Source: Brasilonema sp. UFV-L1 (lineage in GTDB: Bacteria > Cyanobacteriota > Cyanobacteriia > Cyanobacteriales > Nostocaceae). Taken from it: DNA of 64,000 nucleotides. The notes beneath the pieces were generated by a model. It saw only the letters and a program-made list of their open reading frames with translations. It ran no database searches and was not told where the DNA came from. Positions 55,260 through 63,914 of the stretch are shown piece by piece (position 1 is the stretch's first letter; every line of letters begins with the position of its first letter). The translations under genes were made by a program, and so were the position numbers. Location of the stretch: NCBI RefSeq assembly GCF_012912105.1, contig NZ_QMEA01000010.1:26207-90206 (forward strand), in the 5' to 3' direction.

Positions 55260-56354
55260 TTACTTAAGAAATTCAGCAAGCTGTTCCAGCTTCTGCCAAG
55301 CGAGCCCACTTTGGAGAATTTCCTTAGCGATGATCACAGCTTGAGAAAAAGTTTGATAATGATCTTCATCGTCTGGCACTGCTTCACCTACATACAATGC
55401 GAACGCTGCATTCAGAGCAACCACATCTTGCTGTGCTTGAGTGCCTTTTCCTTGAAGAACAGCTTTGAGAATTTCTGCATTCTCTTGGACATCCCCACCT
55501 CGTAGTTCAGTAATGGGAGTGGGGTTTAAACCCAGTTCTTCTGGAGAGAGTGCAAGCAAGTGTATTTGTTGGTTTGACACCACAGCCAAGTCAGTTTTAT
55601 CTCCCAACCCCGCTTCGTCTAATTTTTCGCGTCCATGAAGTGTAACTGCTCGGCGAGTCCCCAGTTGATTTAGAACCTTGGCAAAAGTCTCTATCAAAGC
55701 TGGAGAATTGACACCAATAACTTGTCCTGTTGGTTTTAAGGGGTTGATTAATGGACCTAGTAGATTAAAAATTGTACGTACTTTCAGTGTTTTTCGCAAA
55801 GGAGCAATCACTTTGAGAGCCGGATGCCAATCAGGTGCAAATAAGAAAGTCATGCCAACTACGCTTACAGCTTCTTGAGTCTTCTCAAGATTTGCTTTGA
55901 GATTGATGCCCAAAGCTTCTAACACATCTGCTGAGCCAGTTTTTCCAGATGCTGAACGATTGCCATGCTTAGCCACTTTCACCCCAGCAGCAGCAGTCAC
56001 AAAAGCGACAGCTGTGGAAATATTAAATGTTGATGCTCCATCTCCTCCTGTACCGCAGGTATCTACAAGCGGTGAGCTACCAACAAGAAAATCTCGTTGC
56101 GTAGGTTTGATTGATTGAGAGTATAGAACCTCAACCATACCAAGTAACTCTTCGGCCGACACTCCTTTTGCCTGAATTGCTGCTAAAATACCACCCGATA
56201 AGACCGGGGGAATCGCTTCTTTTAGCCAACCAGACATTAAGTTGGATGCTTGAGACACCGAAAGTGATTGACGATCTAACAGTTGCTGCAATAAGGCAGA
56301 CCAATGAGAGAAGTCTTGATTGAATGGATTTGTGTCAACATTAGCTGTTATCAT
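55260..56354 (-). CDS. trpD: Anthranilate phosphoribosyltransferase
   Basis: The 364-residue protein has the TrpD hallmarks [17 protein letters not shown] (PRPP loop), [40 protein letters not shown] and a late [11 protein letters not shown] with TELRGGDVQ. It joins anthranilate to PRPP in tryptophan synthesis. An N-terminal extension ([18 protein letters not shown]) is slightly longer than usual. No other trp gene lies nearby, as is common in cyanobacteria where trp genes are scattered. No attenuator was seen upstream. Confidence 0.96.
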   Translation of the reverse strand: MITANVDTNPFNQDFSHWSALLQQLLDRQSLSVSQASNLMSGWLKEAIPPVLSGGILAAIQAKGVSAEELLGMVEVLYSQSIKPTQRDFLVGSSPLVDTCGTGGDGASTFNISTAVAFVTAAAGVKVAKHGNRSASGKTGSADVLEALGINLKANLEKTQEAVSVVGMTFLFAPDWHPALKVIAPLRKTLKVRTIFNLLGPLINPLKPTGQVIGVNSPALIETFAKVLNQLGTRRAVTLHGREKLDEAGLGDKTDLAVVSNQQIHLLALSPEELGLNPTPITELRGGDVQENAEILKAVLQGKGTQAQQDVVALNAAFALYVGEAVPDDEDHYQTFSQAVIIAKEILQSGLAWQKLEQLAEFLK

Positions 56355-56804
56355 AGCTTAAAATATGCACAATTTTTACGAATGTTTCGTTAGTTTAGTC
56401 TGAGTATGTTGTCATCGTTGGAATTTCATGACAGACAAACATCTGAAAGATGTCTGAAATTTCAGATCAACGAAGTACGTAATTTTTTGTTGGCTCCCGG
56501 TTAGTTTTACAGAGAAAATTATCTCATATTAAAGTTGTGCTAAACCAACTGCAAAGACTATTTCTCAATAAGTATTGAGCGGAGCACGAGTTGCTTTCAT
56601 TGTTCTGCAAGTATGATTGCTGCTCCCGAGGACTACCTCTTTTGACTTGTGCTATCAGCCTTTATTTGGTCAAGATTAACCGAATAAGTTGTTCAACAGC
56701 ATGAGTCCTAAGATAGAAAGTTAAGATACATTGACTATTTGAACATTTCAGTATAATTATAGTTAATGTGTGGGTAACACAGCCTAATTCAATCCAGTCT
56801 TGTT
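56355..56804. other. Intergenic region upstream of the riboswitch, no supported gene
   Basis: These 450 bases lie between divergent trpD and the riboswitch-led unit. I see no gene frame with a recognisable product. Both promoters should be here. Confidence 0.5.
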
Positions 56805-56930
56805 GTTAAAAAACTTTAAAGCTGGATGAGAAGCGGAGGAACCAATGTATTGGGGCGAATCTTGAATGGAGAGACACCTTCCAGTCTTAGCCCGTCAGCT
56901 AACTCCGTCGGCATTGGAAGGAGTACCTAT
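56805..56930 (+). promoter_or_regulatory. c-di-AMP riboswitch (ydaO/yuaA motif)
   Basis: Consensus blocks occur in the right order: GCGGAGGAACCAATG (56833 on), TTGGGGCGAATC (56850-56861), a variable hairpin, then TAGCCCGTCAGCTAACTCCG (56888-56907) and TCGGC. These match the conserved GGGGAACC / GGGGTGAATC / GCCCGA..CAGCTAACCTCGTAGGC core of the ydaO RNA. A hairpin with a 7-base stem (ACTGTCA/TGACAGT, 56981-56998) follows and may be part of the expression platform, though it lacks a U run. The first gene begins at 57184, leaving about 250 bases of leader. Confidence 0.85.
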
Positions 56931-57183
56931 GGCATCTGCTGATTCTAAGCTGTTGTCTCCAGGTCCTCCTAGCTGGTATGACTGTCAAAACTGACAGTAC
57001 AAATATCTATTTGTTGATGAAAAACGTAGGGGATATTCTGCATCTTTTGTGGATTCAAAAGTTAAAAGTAAAAGAAAGGTGTGCGTCTCTACTAGCAATT
57101 TCCTCTACTAAAAAATCAGCTACCAGCTAAAGGTTAAAGAACAATTGACGTGAAATTTCTTTTCTAATAATTCAGGAGAACCT

Positions 57184-57429
57184 ATGCCGATCAAAAATCA
57201 GACTTTCTATACTGATGAAGTTAACTTTTTTCCAGAACATCAGTTCAAGTTAATTGGAGAGTGCGCAGGAAAAAAACTTTTATTAATTGGTAGAACTAAG
57301 GCATACAATGATCCAATTGTGGCAACAAGTCAGACTGACGAGCCGAGTCAAGAAGATTTGTATGCTTATGATCTATACGAGTTGATGAAGTTTAGCCACG
57401 AACCAGTTACAATCAATGAAAGAATTTAA
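57184..57429 (+). CDS. Small soluble protein of unknown function behind the c-di-AMP riboswitch
   Basis: CAGGAGA lies 7 bases before the ATG, a strong ribosome site. The 81-residue product is polar and acidic, with no membrane segment or known motif: KNQTFYTDEVNFFPEHQF, then LLLIGRTKAYNDPIV and an acidic tail with QEDLYAYDLYELMKF. I do not recognise the family. It is the first gene after the riboswitch and is 34 bases ahead of the methyltransferase gene. Confidence 0.7.
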   Translation: MPIKNQTFYTDEVNFFPEHQFKLIGECAGKKLLLIGRTKAYNDPIVATSQTDEPSQEDLYAYDLYELMKFSHEPVTINERI

Positions 57430-57463
57430 AATTTCTTTCATACATCAGTTTGAATGATTGTTT

Positions 57464-58234
57464 ATGAGTTCTGCACTTGATTACGAGCAGATTGCGCATC
57501 TTTACGATTCGTATTTACGTTTCACAGCTGATCTGCCGTTTTTTCTTCAAGAGTGTGAAAAGATTGATGGTTCCGTACTTGAATTGATGTGCGGTACTGG
57601 ACGTATCTCTATTCCACTTTTGTCAGCGGGTGTAAACTTAACATGTGTGGATGCCTCCCCAGCAATGCTTGCCCAACTACGTCAGAAACTGGTAGCAAGC
57701 GGACTGAGTGCTCATGTCGTGCAGGCTTCCGTCACTTCCCTCAACTTGGAATCAACATTTGATTTGGCTTTGTTACCTTTCCAAAGTTTTCATGAACTGC
57801 GTACCGAAACTCTTCAAAGGAAAGCACTTCATGAAATTGCTCAAGCACTGAAGCCAAATGGACGGTTTATATGTACACTACATAATCCTAGAGTACGCCT
57901 GGAGTCTATTATCCAGGGTTCAACTCACTATGGTCCTTTTCCCCGTGTGGATGGAGTCGGTTCTGTCAGCGTATCAGTAGATCTTAACTATGAGCCAGAA
58001 ACTGGAATTGTCAGAGGATGGCAGACGATTTCTGAGTTAGATTCCACAGATCGAATAGTGGTAGAACACCGACTAGCTATCCAGTTTTCACTCATTGAGT
58101 TTGATGCTTTTAAGGAACTTGTACAGTCAGCTGGTTTCGACGTTGAAGAGGTGTTTGGGAATTATGATTACTCTCCGTTTGTCCCACAGACAAGTCCGTA
58201 TATCATTGTGTGTACTCGCAAGCTAAACACCTAA
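57464..58234 (+). CDS. Class I SAM-dependent methyltransferase
   Basis: TTG 57458 is in frame but ATG 57464 is the better start (MSSALDYEQIAHLYDSYL, 256 residues). SAM motif I is VLELMCGTGRISIPLL (about residue 39), motif II acidic turn LTCVDASPAMLAQL, motif IV FDLALLPFQSFHEL and post-motif LKPNGRFICTLHNP. These are soluble small-molecule methyltransferases. It lies in the middle of a three-gene unit behind the c-di-AMP riboswitch. One idea is synthesis of a methylated solute moved by the next gene; this is inference only. Confidence 0.9.
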   Translation: MSSALDYEQIAHLYDSYLRFTADLPFFLQECEKIDGSVLELMCGTGRISIPLLSAGVNLTCVDASPAMLAQLRQKLVASGLSAHVVQASVTSLNLESTFDLALLPFQSFHELRTETLQRKALHEIAQALKPNGRFICTLHNPRVRLESIIQGSTHYGPFPRVDGVGSVSVSVDLNYEPETGIVRGWQTISELDSTDRIVVEHRLAIQFSLIEFDAFKELVQSAGFDVEEVFGNYDYSPFVPQTSPYIIVCTRKLNT

Positions 58235-58340
58235 TTATCAATAGAAATTATTAAATTATTAATTGAAAAAGTGATTACTATACTTGTATGCTCGGTCAAA
58301 GTACATTATATTTTTGGCAATTCTCTCATGTCAGTCCAAC

Positions 58341-59639
58341 ATGGCTTTTGACCGCAGACTAGATACATTTTCGCTAGCAGCTCTGCTAGTATCAGCTCAT
58401 TATGGTTTGGGATTTGTTTTAGGAACCGCTGAGAAATCCCTCACTTTAGGTACTGCTGGCAGCCTCTATGCTGTCTCCCTTGGCTTGGGTACAATTGTTC
58501 TGTTAGGACTGGCAAAGTTTTACTGGAGACAAGCAGAGCAAATTTGGACATTGCTAGGTTCTGCGTATGGAGATGTGGTAAAAGTTTTTGTAAGCTTGAT
58601 GTCTTGGTCATCACTGATTGGCATTGAAGCTGTTCAGTTGATTTCTGGAGCATTTATCCTCAAGGTTTTCGGAATACCTACTCTCCCCACGATGGTTGTT
58701 TTGGCTATCCTGTTTGCAATCATTTCCCTACTACCAATAGAAAAAGCAGGCTGGATATTGCGAGGGTTACTGGTTCTGAATTTCTTGGCTTTGCTTTATG
58801 GACTGTGGGCTTTACACGCTTTTGGTGATTACTTGCGATCGCCTATAGAATTTGCCCAGTCACTTCAACATGTCAGCTTGCCAACCACAGTGGGCATTTC
58901 ACTGCCTACAATTCTGCTAGTACTTATAGATATGAAGTATCAGCAGTTTGTTGTCCAGGCAAAAGATCTGCAGAGCTTATATCGAGGATGTACGTTAGCA
59001 GCAATTTTGATACTACTGCTTGCTTTGTTGCCTTCAACAGTTGTCGTGGCAGCACACAATGCAGGAATTTTGCCTGTTGGCATCGATGGTAAAGAAACTC
59101 TTCCATATATCTTAGCCTGGATTGGGGGTGGTACCCAGAAACCTTTAGGTATTGCTCTGATTGTGTCTTTACTAATTCCAGCATTAGGTCTTGGCAGCAG
59201 TATCCTGCGTGTACAAAGCAAGACTGTTTTGGACTTCAACATTTTGCCTGCATCTGTCTGGAGTCGCATATTTGTTACGACTGTGAATACTCTTTTTGGT
59301 CTTGCAGTTGCTTTTAAAGGTGGAGAAATTATTAATTTAATTGTATACTTTTATGCAGCATATGTTGGAGGTGTGTTTGTTCCTTTTGTTGCTTATTTAG
59401 TTGCTCAGACAGAGCGGTATAATTTTTCAAAAACAAGCGTAAAGCTATCTTTATTTGTCAGTAGTTTTTCGTCTATCGGATTATTAATTATAACACTTAT
59501 TAACCCCAATTTTAGTTTATTGAATAGCGTAGAATTGGGCATTATGGGAATAGGAATTTTGTCTGGGGTTTTCTTTTTGTTGGTTGGGGAGCTATTAGAA
59601 AAGTACTTCTTAAAATCCGAAGTAGAAGAGAAAGTGTAA
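58341..59639 (+). CDS. Sodium:solute symporter-like membrane transporter
   Basis: An in-frame TTG at 58284 would add 19 residues; ATG 58341 (MAFDRRLDTFSLAALLVSA) is the natural start and gives 432 residues. There are about twelve hydrophobic segments. The region MKYQQFVVQAKDLQSLYRGC after helix 7 resembles the Q-R-x-x-AK-(S/D) loop of SSS-family symporters. Helix 1 has SAHYGLGFVLGTAE, in place of the unwound GxGF segment of LeuT-fold carriers. It probably takes up a solute with a cation. It lies 106 bases after the methyltransferase and on the same strand as the c-di-AMP riboswitch, whose known targets include osmolyte and potassium transporters. Confidence 0.8.
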   Translation: MAFDRRLDTFSLAALLVSAHYGLGFVLGTAEKSLTLGTAGSLYAVSLGLGTIVLLGLAKFYWRQAEQIWTLLGSAYGDVVKVFVSLMSWSSLIGIEAVQLISGAFILKVFGIPTLPTMVVLAILFAIISLLPIEKAGWILRGLLVLNFLALLYGLWALHAFGDYLRSPIEFAQSLQHVSLPTTVGISLPTILLVLIDMKYQQFVVQAKDLQSLYRGCTLAAILILLLALLPSTVVVAAHNAGILPVGIDGKETLPYILAWIGGGTQKPLGIALIVSLLIPALGLGSSILRVQSKTVLDFNILPASVWSRIFVTTVNTLFGLAVAFKGGEIINLIVYFYAAYVGGVFVPFVAYLVAQTERYNFSKTSVKLSLFVSSFSSIGLLIITLINPNFSLLNSVELGIMGIGILSGVFFLLVGELLEKYFLKSEVEEKV

Positions 59640-59918
59640 ACCACTCAGCTTTGCCGACGGGCTGAAGGCGGGGCTTCGCCAGGATAAATGAGACTACCTT
59701 GGATGACTGGAAAGCAACGAACCAAGAAATAGAAGAAGTGGCGTGCAAGTTTATCTTCGCGAATTGTTATAACCCACAATTTGCCAGCATCGTACTACAA
59801 GCACAAGAAGAAGACCTTCTTTGGATGCAGTGCCAGGTAACGAAAACGTAGAAACCGCAATACTTCGTGGAAAATCACTTGTTTGCGAATCTTTACAATT
59901 CTGTGTAAGCCTGTTGGA
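59640..59918. other. Intergenic region and 3' exon side of the group II intron
   Basis: These 279 bases begin with a small GC-rich repeat (GGCTGAAGGCGGGGCTTCGCC). A + strand frame without a start codon (about 59663-59851) reads LDDWKATNQEIEEVACKF and has no recognisable product. The sequence on the intron's 3' side (- strand TCCAACAGGC...) is not evidently coding. Confidence 0.5.
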
Positions 59919-59954
59919 GTCGATGGGGGAATCTCTTCCCCACACCTCTCCTTC

Positions 59955-59989
59955 AAAACCGTGCATGTATCTTTCGACTCACACGGCTC
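59955..59989 (-). ncRNA. Group II intron domain V
   Basis: The 35-base hairpin GAGCCGTG...CACGGTTTT with a GAAA loop is the catalytic core element, with the AGC-type triad near its base. It lies about 60 bases after the maturase stop codon, as usual. Confidence 0.9.
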
Positions 59990-60047
59990 CTCAATGACTT
60001 GGTGTTTTGTCAAACATACCTCATTACCCATTCGTCCTTGGATTTTT

Positions 60048-61841
60048 TCAATCTTTGGAGGGCTTAGGCGCGGTGATATTACAACCGTCTTTGTTGCCGT
60101 GACTACAATCGTTAGCAGTCTTTGTATCGTGGCAATATCGATGGAGAAGTTGCAAGTTTGTGAGAGTATCTTTTCCGCCTTGTGAGCGAGGTAAGATATG
60201 GTCAACTTCCCATACATCCTCATCTTTGAAATAATGTCCGCAGTTGGTACACTTTCCTTTTTGTTTCTTCAACAGAGTTGCTACTCTTGTTGTCAATTCA
60301 GGATGTTTACCTAATCTAGAACCCCAATATGCCCAGTCACCGTCAAAAGGACTTCTACCACCTTGTACCTTAATATGGTACACAATGGCTTGCTCCGTGT
60401 GTTTTCGCAACTTGAGAAGATTCTTATCATCCATAGTGCTGAAACACCAATTGTCCTTACCCACAGTATGCCAATATTTCTGATTGGTTTTATGGGCGTT
60501 TTGTTCGGAATGACGGAATTTAGCCCAAGCTCTCAATTGCTGATATACGATGTAATCAGCTTTTGAAAAACTACGTTTACTTGACACAGTAGCGTAGTAA
60601 TTAGCCCATCCTCTAATGACCGGATTTAAATGTCCGATAAGCGCCGCTTGTGGTGCTGACTTATGGGCATCAATAATACTACCTATTTTCTTGATATGTC
60701 GTTGTAATTTTTCGGAGCTTGGAGTGATGATAGTCGTGAATCCTAATGGTTTCCCGGTAGTGCCATGACTACTCCGGTAATTACCTACAGGGTATTGTCT
60801 AACATGAAATCCGAGAAAATCAAATCCCACGTTATTCTCATATTTATCAAGAGTATGAGATATTCGTGTTTTGTTAGGTTTCAATTCTAAACCCATGCCG
60901 TCAAGCCATTCTACTATTACCTGTTTACATTTTTGGATGATGATTATGTCTTCATGAAGAACGACAAAATCGTCCGCATATCGGATGAAGTCAGGAGTAC
61001 GAATCTTGACTCTTTTCCCATTAACTTTTGGTTCAGTAACCGGGAAGGATTCCGCTATTTGGTTTTCTAATCCATGAAGGGCAATGTTCGCTAAAAGTGG
61101 TGAAATCACCCCAGCCTGCGGTGTACCTTCAAGCGTTGGAAGCAGTTGTTTTGAGTCCATCACTCCCGCTTTTAACCATGCTTTTATTTGACGTTTCATG
61201 GTAGGGAATGTGTTCAGTTTTTCTAGTAGTGCTTGATGATTAATGCGGTCGAAACATTTTGATATGTCCGCATCTAACACATATTTGGCTTTTTGCTTTA
61301 TGGCGCTAAAAATTTGCCCAATTGCATCATGGCATGAGCGTCCTGGTCTGAATCCAAATGAGTTTGGCTCAAAACGAGCTTCCCATTCTGGTTCTAATGC
61401 CAACTTGACTAGTGCTTGTCTTGCTCTGTCAGAAATTGTGGGTATTCCTAATCCCCTTTTCTCCTCGCTTCCTGGTTTGGGAATCCATACCCTTCTGGTT
61501 GGAGATGCTTTATCATTTAGCTTCAAGGTGTTTACCAGGGCTAGTCGGCATTTTGGGGACAACGATTTGATGCCATCCACACCTGCCGTCTTTTTCCCAC
61601 AGTTATCTTGTGTAACCCGTCTGACTGCAATACACTTGGCTGACCAAGATTTCATCAACGTTTTTTGGAGTCTACGAACTGCTTTCAAATCACCACGAAT
61701 TGAGGCTTTGTAGATTCGTTTTTGCAACTTAAAAACTTTCCTTTCTAGCTTTTGCCAAGGAATTGTTTTCCATTCCACCGTAGTCTTAGAACTCGTTTTA
61801 GGCATATATATTGCTACTAACAACTCTACATTCCAAATCAT
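60048..61841 (-). CDS. ltrA: Group II intron reverse transcriptase/maturase with HNH endonuclease
   Basis: The protein is 597 residues from ATG 61841; MPKTSSKTTVEWK from an ATG at 61805 is an alternative start. RT blocks: VWIPKPGSEEKRGLGIPT, FGFRPGRSCHDAI, VLDADISKCFDRI, GTPQAGVISPLLANI and the catalytic YADD at 288-291. Domain X maturase follows (residues about 360-470, with GFDFLGFHVRQY). The C-terminus is an HNH nuclease with CTNC (531-534), VDH (546-548) and CH (570-571). All active-site residues are present, so it should support splicing and retrohoming. The length is normal for the class. Confidence 0.95.
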   Translation of the reverse strand: MIWNVELLVAIYMPKTSSKTTVEWKTIPWQKLERKVFKLQKRIYKASIRGDLKAVRRLQKTLMKSWSAKCIAVRRVTQDNCGKKTAGVDGIKSLSPKCRLALVNTLKLNDKASPTRRVWIPKPGSEEKRGLGIPTISDRARQALVKLALEPEWEARFEPNSFGFRPGRSCHDAIGQIFSAIKQKAKYVLDADISKCFDRINHQALLEKLNTFPTMKRQIKAWLKAGVMDSKQLLPTLEGTPQAGVISPLLANIALHGLENQIAESFPVTEPKVNGKRVKIRTPDFIRYADDFVVLHEDIIIIQKCKQVIVEWLDGMGLELKPNKTRISHTLDKYENNVGFDFLGFHVRQYPVGNYRSSHGTTGKPLGFTTIITPSSEKLQRHIKKIGSIIDAHKSAPQAALIGHLNPVIRGWANYYATVSSKRSFSKADYIVYQQLRAWAKFRHSEQNAHKTNQKYWHTVGKDNWCFSTMDDKNLLKLRKHTEQAIVYHIKVQGGRSPFDGDWAYWGSRLGKHPELTTRVATLLKKQKGKCTNCGHYFKDEDVWEVDHILPRSQGGKDTLTNLQLLHRYCHDTKTANDCSHGNKDGCNITAPKPSKD

Positions 61842-62415
61842 CGTGGGTCTGTCAGCGTCTACCTGTCATTACGACAGGTCAAATAGCTTCTGACCCAATC
61901 CTTCCCCTTCACTACATACGGTTAGTACCTACTTAATGAATCGACCTTCATCAAGAGTATGTAAAGGGGTTACTTCGTTCCATATAATCATTGATTGAGT
62001 TTTTAGGGTGATGCTATTCACCGGGTTTACGGTCAGTGCTTGTTAGTCACCATATAAATTGCTAACGACCAATCCCTTGCCTTTGGCTTAGCCTATTAAC
62101 CGACTTAGGCTATTACTGTTAACGATGATTCAGTCACATCTTCCTGTTCGTACCCATGAACTCGTGCTTGAAGGGATTCTCGGTTCGGTTCCGGGTTACC
62201 TCCTTTTATCCCCGCTTCAATTCTTTGATAACTAGTCTGGTGGGTTGGGGGATATGCTGTCACCACTGCACCTGTGGGATAGGACTTGGCTTCTATCGCC
62301 TCACCTATATGATTATACAGTTGTCAAGGTAATTATTTTTTTTACCTAGCGGCTAGTCCTCCAAATCCTTATTGGGACTGGTTTGTAGCCAACGAATCGC
62401 ACTATATGTTACAGT

Positions 62416-63399
62416 TTACAAGTCTGGACGCGAGAGAAGATTCCTACTCACATTTCCAAAACAACAAACTTCACAATTAACTTCCCTTCCATCCACATCC
62501 AAAACCCAAATCACCCCAACCATGGGGAGATGTCCCTGGGGGGCATTTGTGGAGAAGGTTAATTCCTTGTAATACAGCCATTGTTTGATCCAAAACATTC
62601 CTTTGCGCCAACCCACGCGATCGCTAAACTTTTCGTAGTCTTTACCCACGCTTTCCCAAATGCGTTTTTGCACACTAAAGCCAAAGTGCCCAGCACTGTA
62701 TTTTACCCAAAGTTGGTCAATCGTGTGTAGGTCAGTGCAGGGAAAGCTTTCGATGGATTCAGGAGAGAGCCAGCCTCCTTTTTCTGTGCCAGTTGCTTTA
62801 AGCATGACAGCGAAAGTTTCCTGATCAGCTTCTTTCCACTGTCCTGCTTTTAGGAAATTTCGCAATTGGGTGTAGTTTACACCACGTTCACTGCTGAGAT
62901 TATCACCTGAATCATCTCGTTGATTTTGCGGGGTGTTTTGAGTTTGACTTTGTGGGATCACCTTCACAGTTGGCGCTGGCTTCTGCCCACTAATGCCCCA
63001 AATTAGCTGTTCCATTGGATCGGGTTGTTGTTGGCGAAAATCAACCCAGTGAAAACTCCTTATGAACCTAGGAACGCTGTCTATAAGTTCTTGAGGGCAA
63101 TCAGGCAATATAACCAATCCCATACGAAGCTGGCGTTTAGCGAATTCTACCAGAAACTCTCGCATTTCAATATTTGCCCACGGTCCTACTCCTGATGAAC
63201 CAATGAATACGGCTACAGCCTTTATCTGAGGAATAATTTCTTCTAGTTGATCCTGCCAAGGTCTAAACGGCTCAAAATCATACTTATCCAGCCAAGCTAA
63301 AATACCTTGCTGCTTTAGCTGCTCCCTAATTCTTTCTACGTGTTGTTTTTCTTTGCTGTTATGACAAAGGAAGACATCATAATTTTGGGATGTGGTCAT
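62416..63399 (-). CDS. TIR domain-GUN4 domain fusion protein
   Basis: The protein has 327 residues. Residues 1-138 are a TIR domain: YDVFLCHNSKEKQHVERI, GILAWLDKYDFEPFRPW, AVAVFIGSSGVGPWANIEM with the likely NAD-hydrolysing Glu78, and FVEFAKRQL. A polar linker (140-172) leads to a GUN4 domain (about 175-292): LRNFLKAGQWKEADQETFAV, FPCTDLHTIDQLWVKYS, GHFGFSVQKRIWES and DRVGWRKG. GUN4 binds Mg-porphyrins or bilins in chlorophyll synthesis; in fusions it is thought to act as a tetrapyrrole sensor. So a bilin- or porphyrin-gated NADase is a reasonable inference. It follows the partner gene by 17 bases and is trailed by a group II intron. Confidence 0.93.
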   Translation of the reverse strand: MTTSQNYDVFLCHNSKEKQHVERIREQLKQQGILAWLDKYDFEPFRPWQDQLEEIIPQIKAVAVFIGSSGVGPWANIEMREFLVEFAKRQLRMGLVILPDCPQELIDSVPRFIRSFHWVDFRQQQPDPMEQLIWGISGQKPAPTVKVIPQSQTQNTPQNQRDDSGDNLSSERGVNYTQLRNFLKAGQWKEADQETFAVMLKATGTEKGGWLSPESIESFPCTDLHTIDQLWVKYSAGHFGFSVQKRIWESVGKDYEKFSDRVGWRKGMFWIKQWLYYKELTFSTNAPQGHLPMVGVIWVLDVDGREVNCEVCCFGNVSRNLLSRPDL

Positions 63400-63416
63400 A
63401 CCTCAGCTTTTCTCTA

Positions 63417-63914
63417 CTACTTGTCTACACCAGCAATAATTGCTAAGGCATTTGCATATTGCTCCAAATCCCTTCTCAACGCTTCCAACTCAGCCCGCAA
63501 TCTCCCTTCTTGCGACCAATTGCGCTCATGCTCTTTTAGACTCAAGTGAGGAGGACGCTGTGCTTCCCATGTCTGCAACAGTGGATGCCATTTGGCAAGA
63601 AAAGGACGCAAACCCTTATTCAGCACCGCTATAGCAATACCTCCCACTGACTCGCGGGATGCACCAACATCTGGTCCAGCTTGTTTGAGGACTTCCCGTG
63701 TTATGCCAAATAAACTATATAAAGATGTCAGCGCCTCACGCAACAGTCCTTCGTCAACTTCCAGAGGTTGAACAGCAATACGGGTAACAAGTTCAACATA
63801 CAACGACCATGCAGCCCGACGCTCACTTGGATCCGCTTCCCATTCAGCGGAACCGATGCCAAAAGGAAGGCTGACAGATACTTTTTTAAACTTGGCGGGG
63901 TCTATTTTAGGCAT
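63417..63914 (-). CDS. Small helical protein of unknown function, operon partner of TIR-GUN4
   Basis: The 165-residue protein is largely alpha-helical by pattern: WSLYVELVTRIAVQPLEVDE, LREALTSLYSLFGITREVL, IAIAVLNKGLRPFLAKWHP, RLRAELEALRRDLEQYANAL. It has no signal peptide or catalytic motif that I can name. PFLAKWHPLL and HERNWSQEGR are distinctive stretches. It sits 17 bases upstream of the TIR-GUN4 gene on the same strand and should share its transcript. A regulatory or adaptor role for the TIR protein is inferred from context. Confidence 0.75.
   Translation of the reverse strand: MPKIDPAKFKKVSVSLPFGIGSAEWEADPSERRAAWSLYVELVTRIAVQPLEVDEGLLREALTSLYSLFGITREVLKQAGPDVGASRESVGGIAIAVLNKGLRPFLAKWHPLLQTWEAQRPPHLSLKEHERNWSQEGRLRAELEALRRDLEQYANALAIIAGVDK

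Larger units (their letters stand above)
59919..62402 (-). mobile_element. Group II intron, apparently complete
   Basis: On the - strand the intron should begin at 62402 with GTGCGATTCG (consensus GTGYG) and end near 59919 with ...CATCGAC. Domain V lies at 59955-59989: GAGCCGTGTGAGTCGAAAG followed by the pairing GCACGGTTTT strand. Domain VI follows (GGTGTGGGGAAGAGATTCCC). Between the 5' ribozyme domains (61842-62402) and domain V sits an intact maturase gene. The total is 2484 bases. The 5' splice site is 13 bases past the stop codon of the TIR-GUN4 gene, so splicing is not needed for that protein. Confidence 0.88.

Noticed and set aside
59663..59851. + strand open frame without start, downstream of the symporter gene
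   Set aside because: No start codon and no recognisable family; may be a remnant, but cannot be supported.
61243..61713. 156-codon + strand frame opposite the intron maturase
   Set aside because: Antisense shadow of the RT domain; the - strand has all RT motifs.
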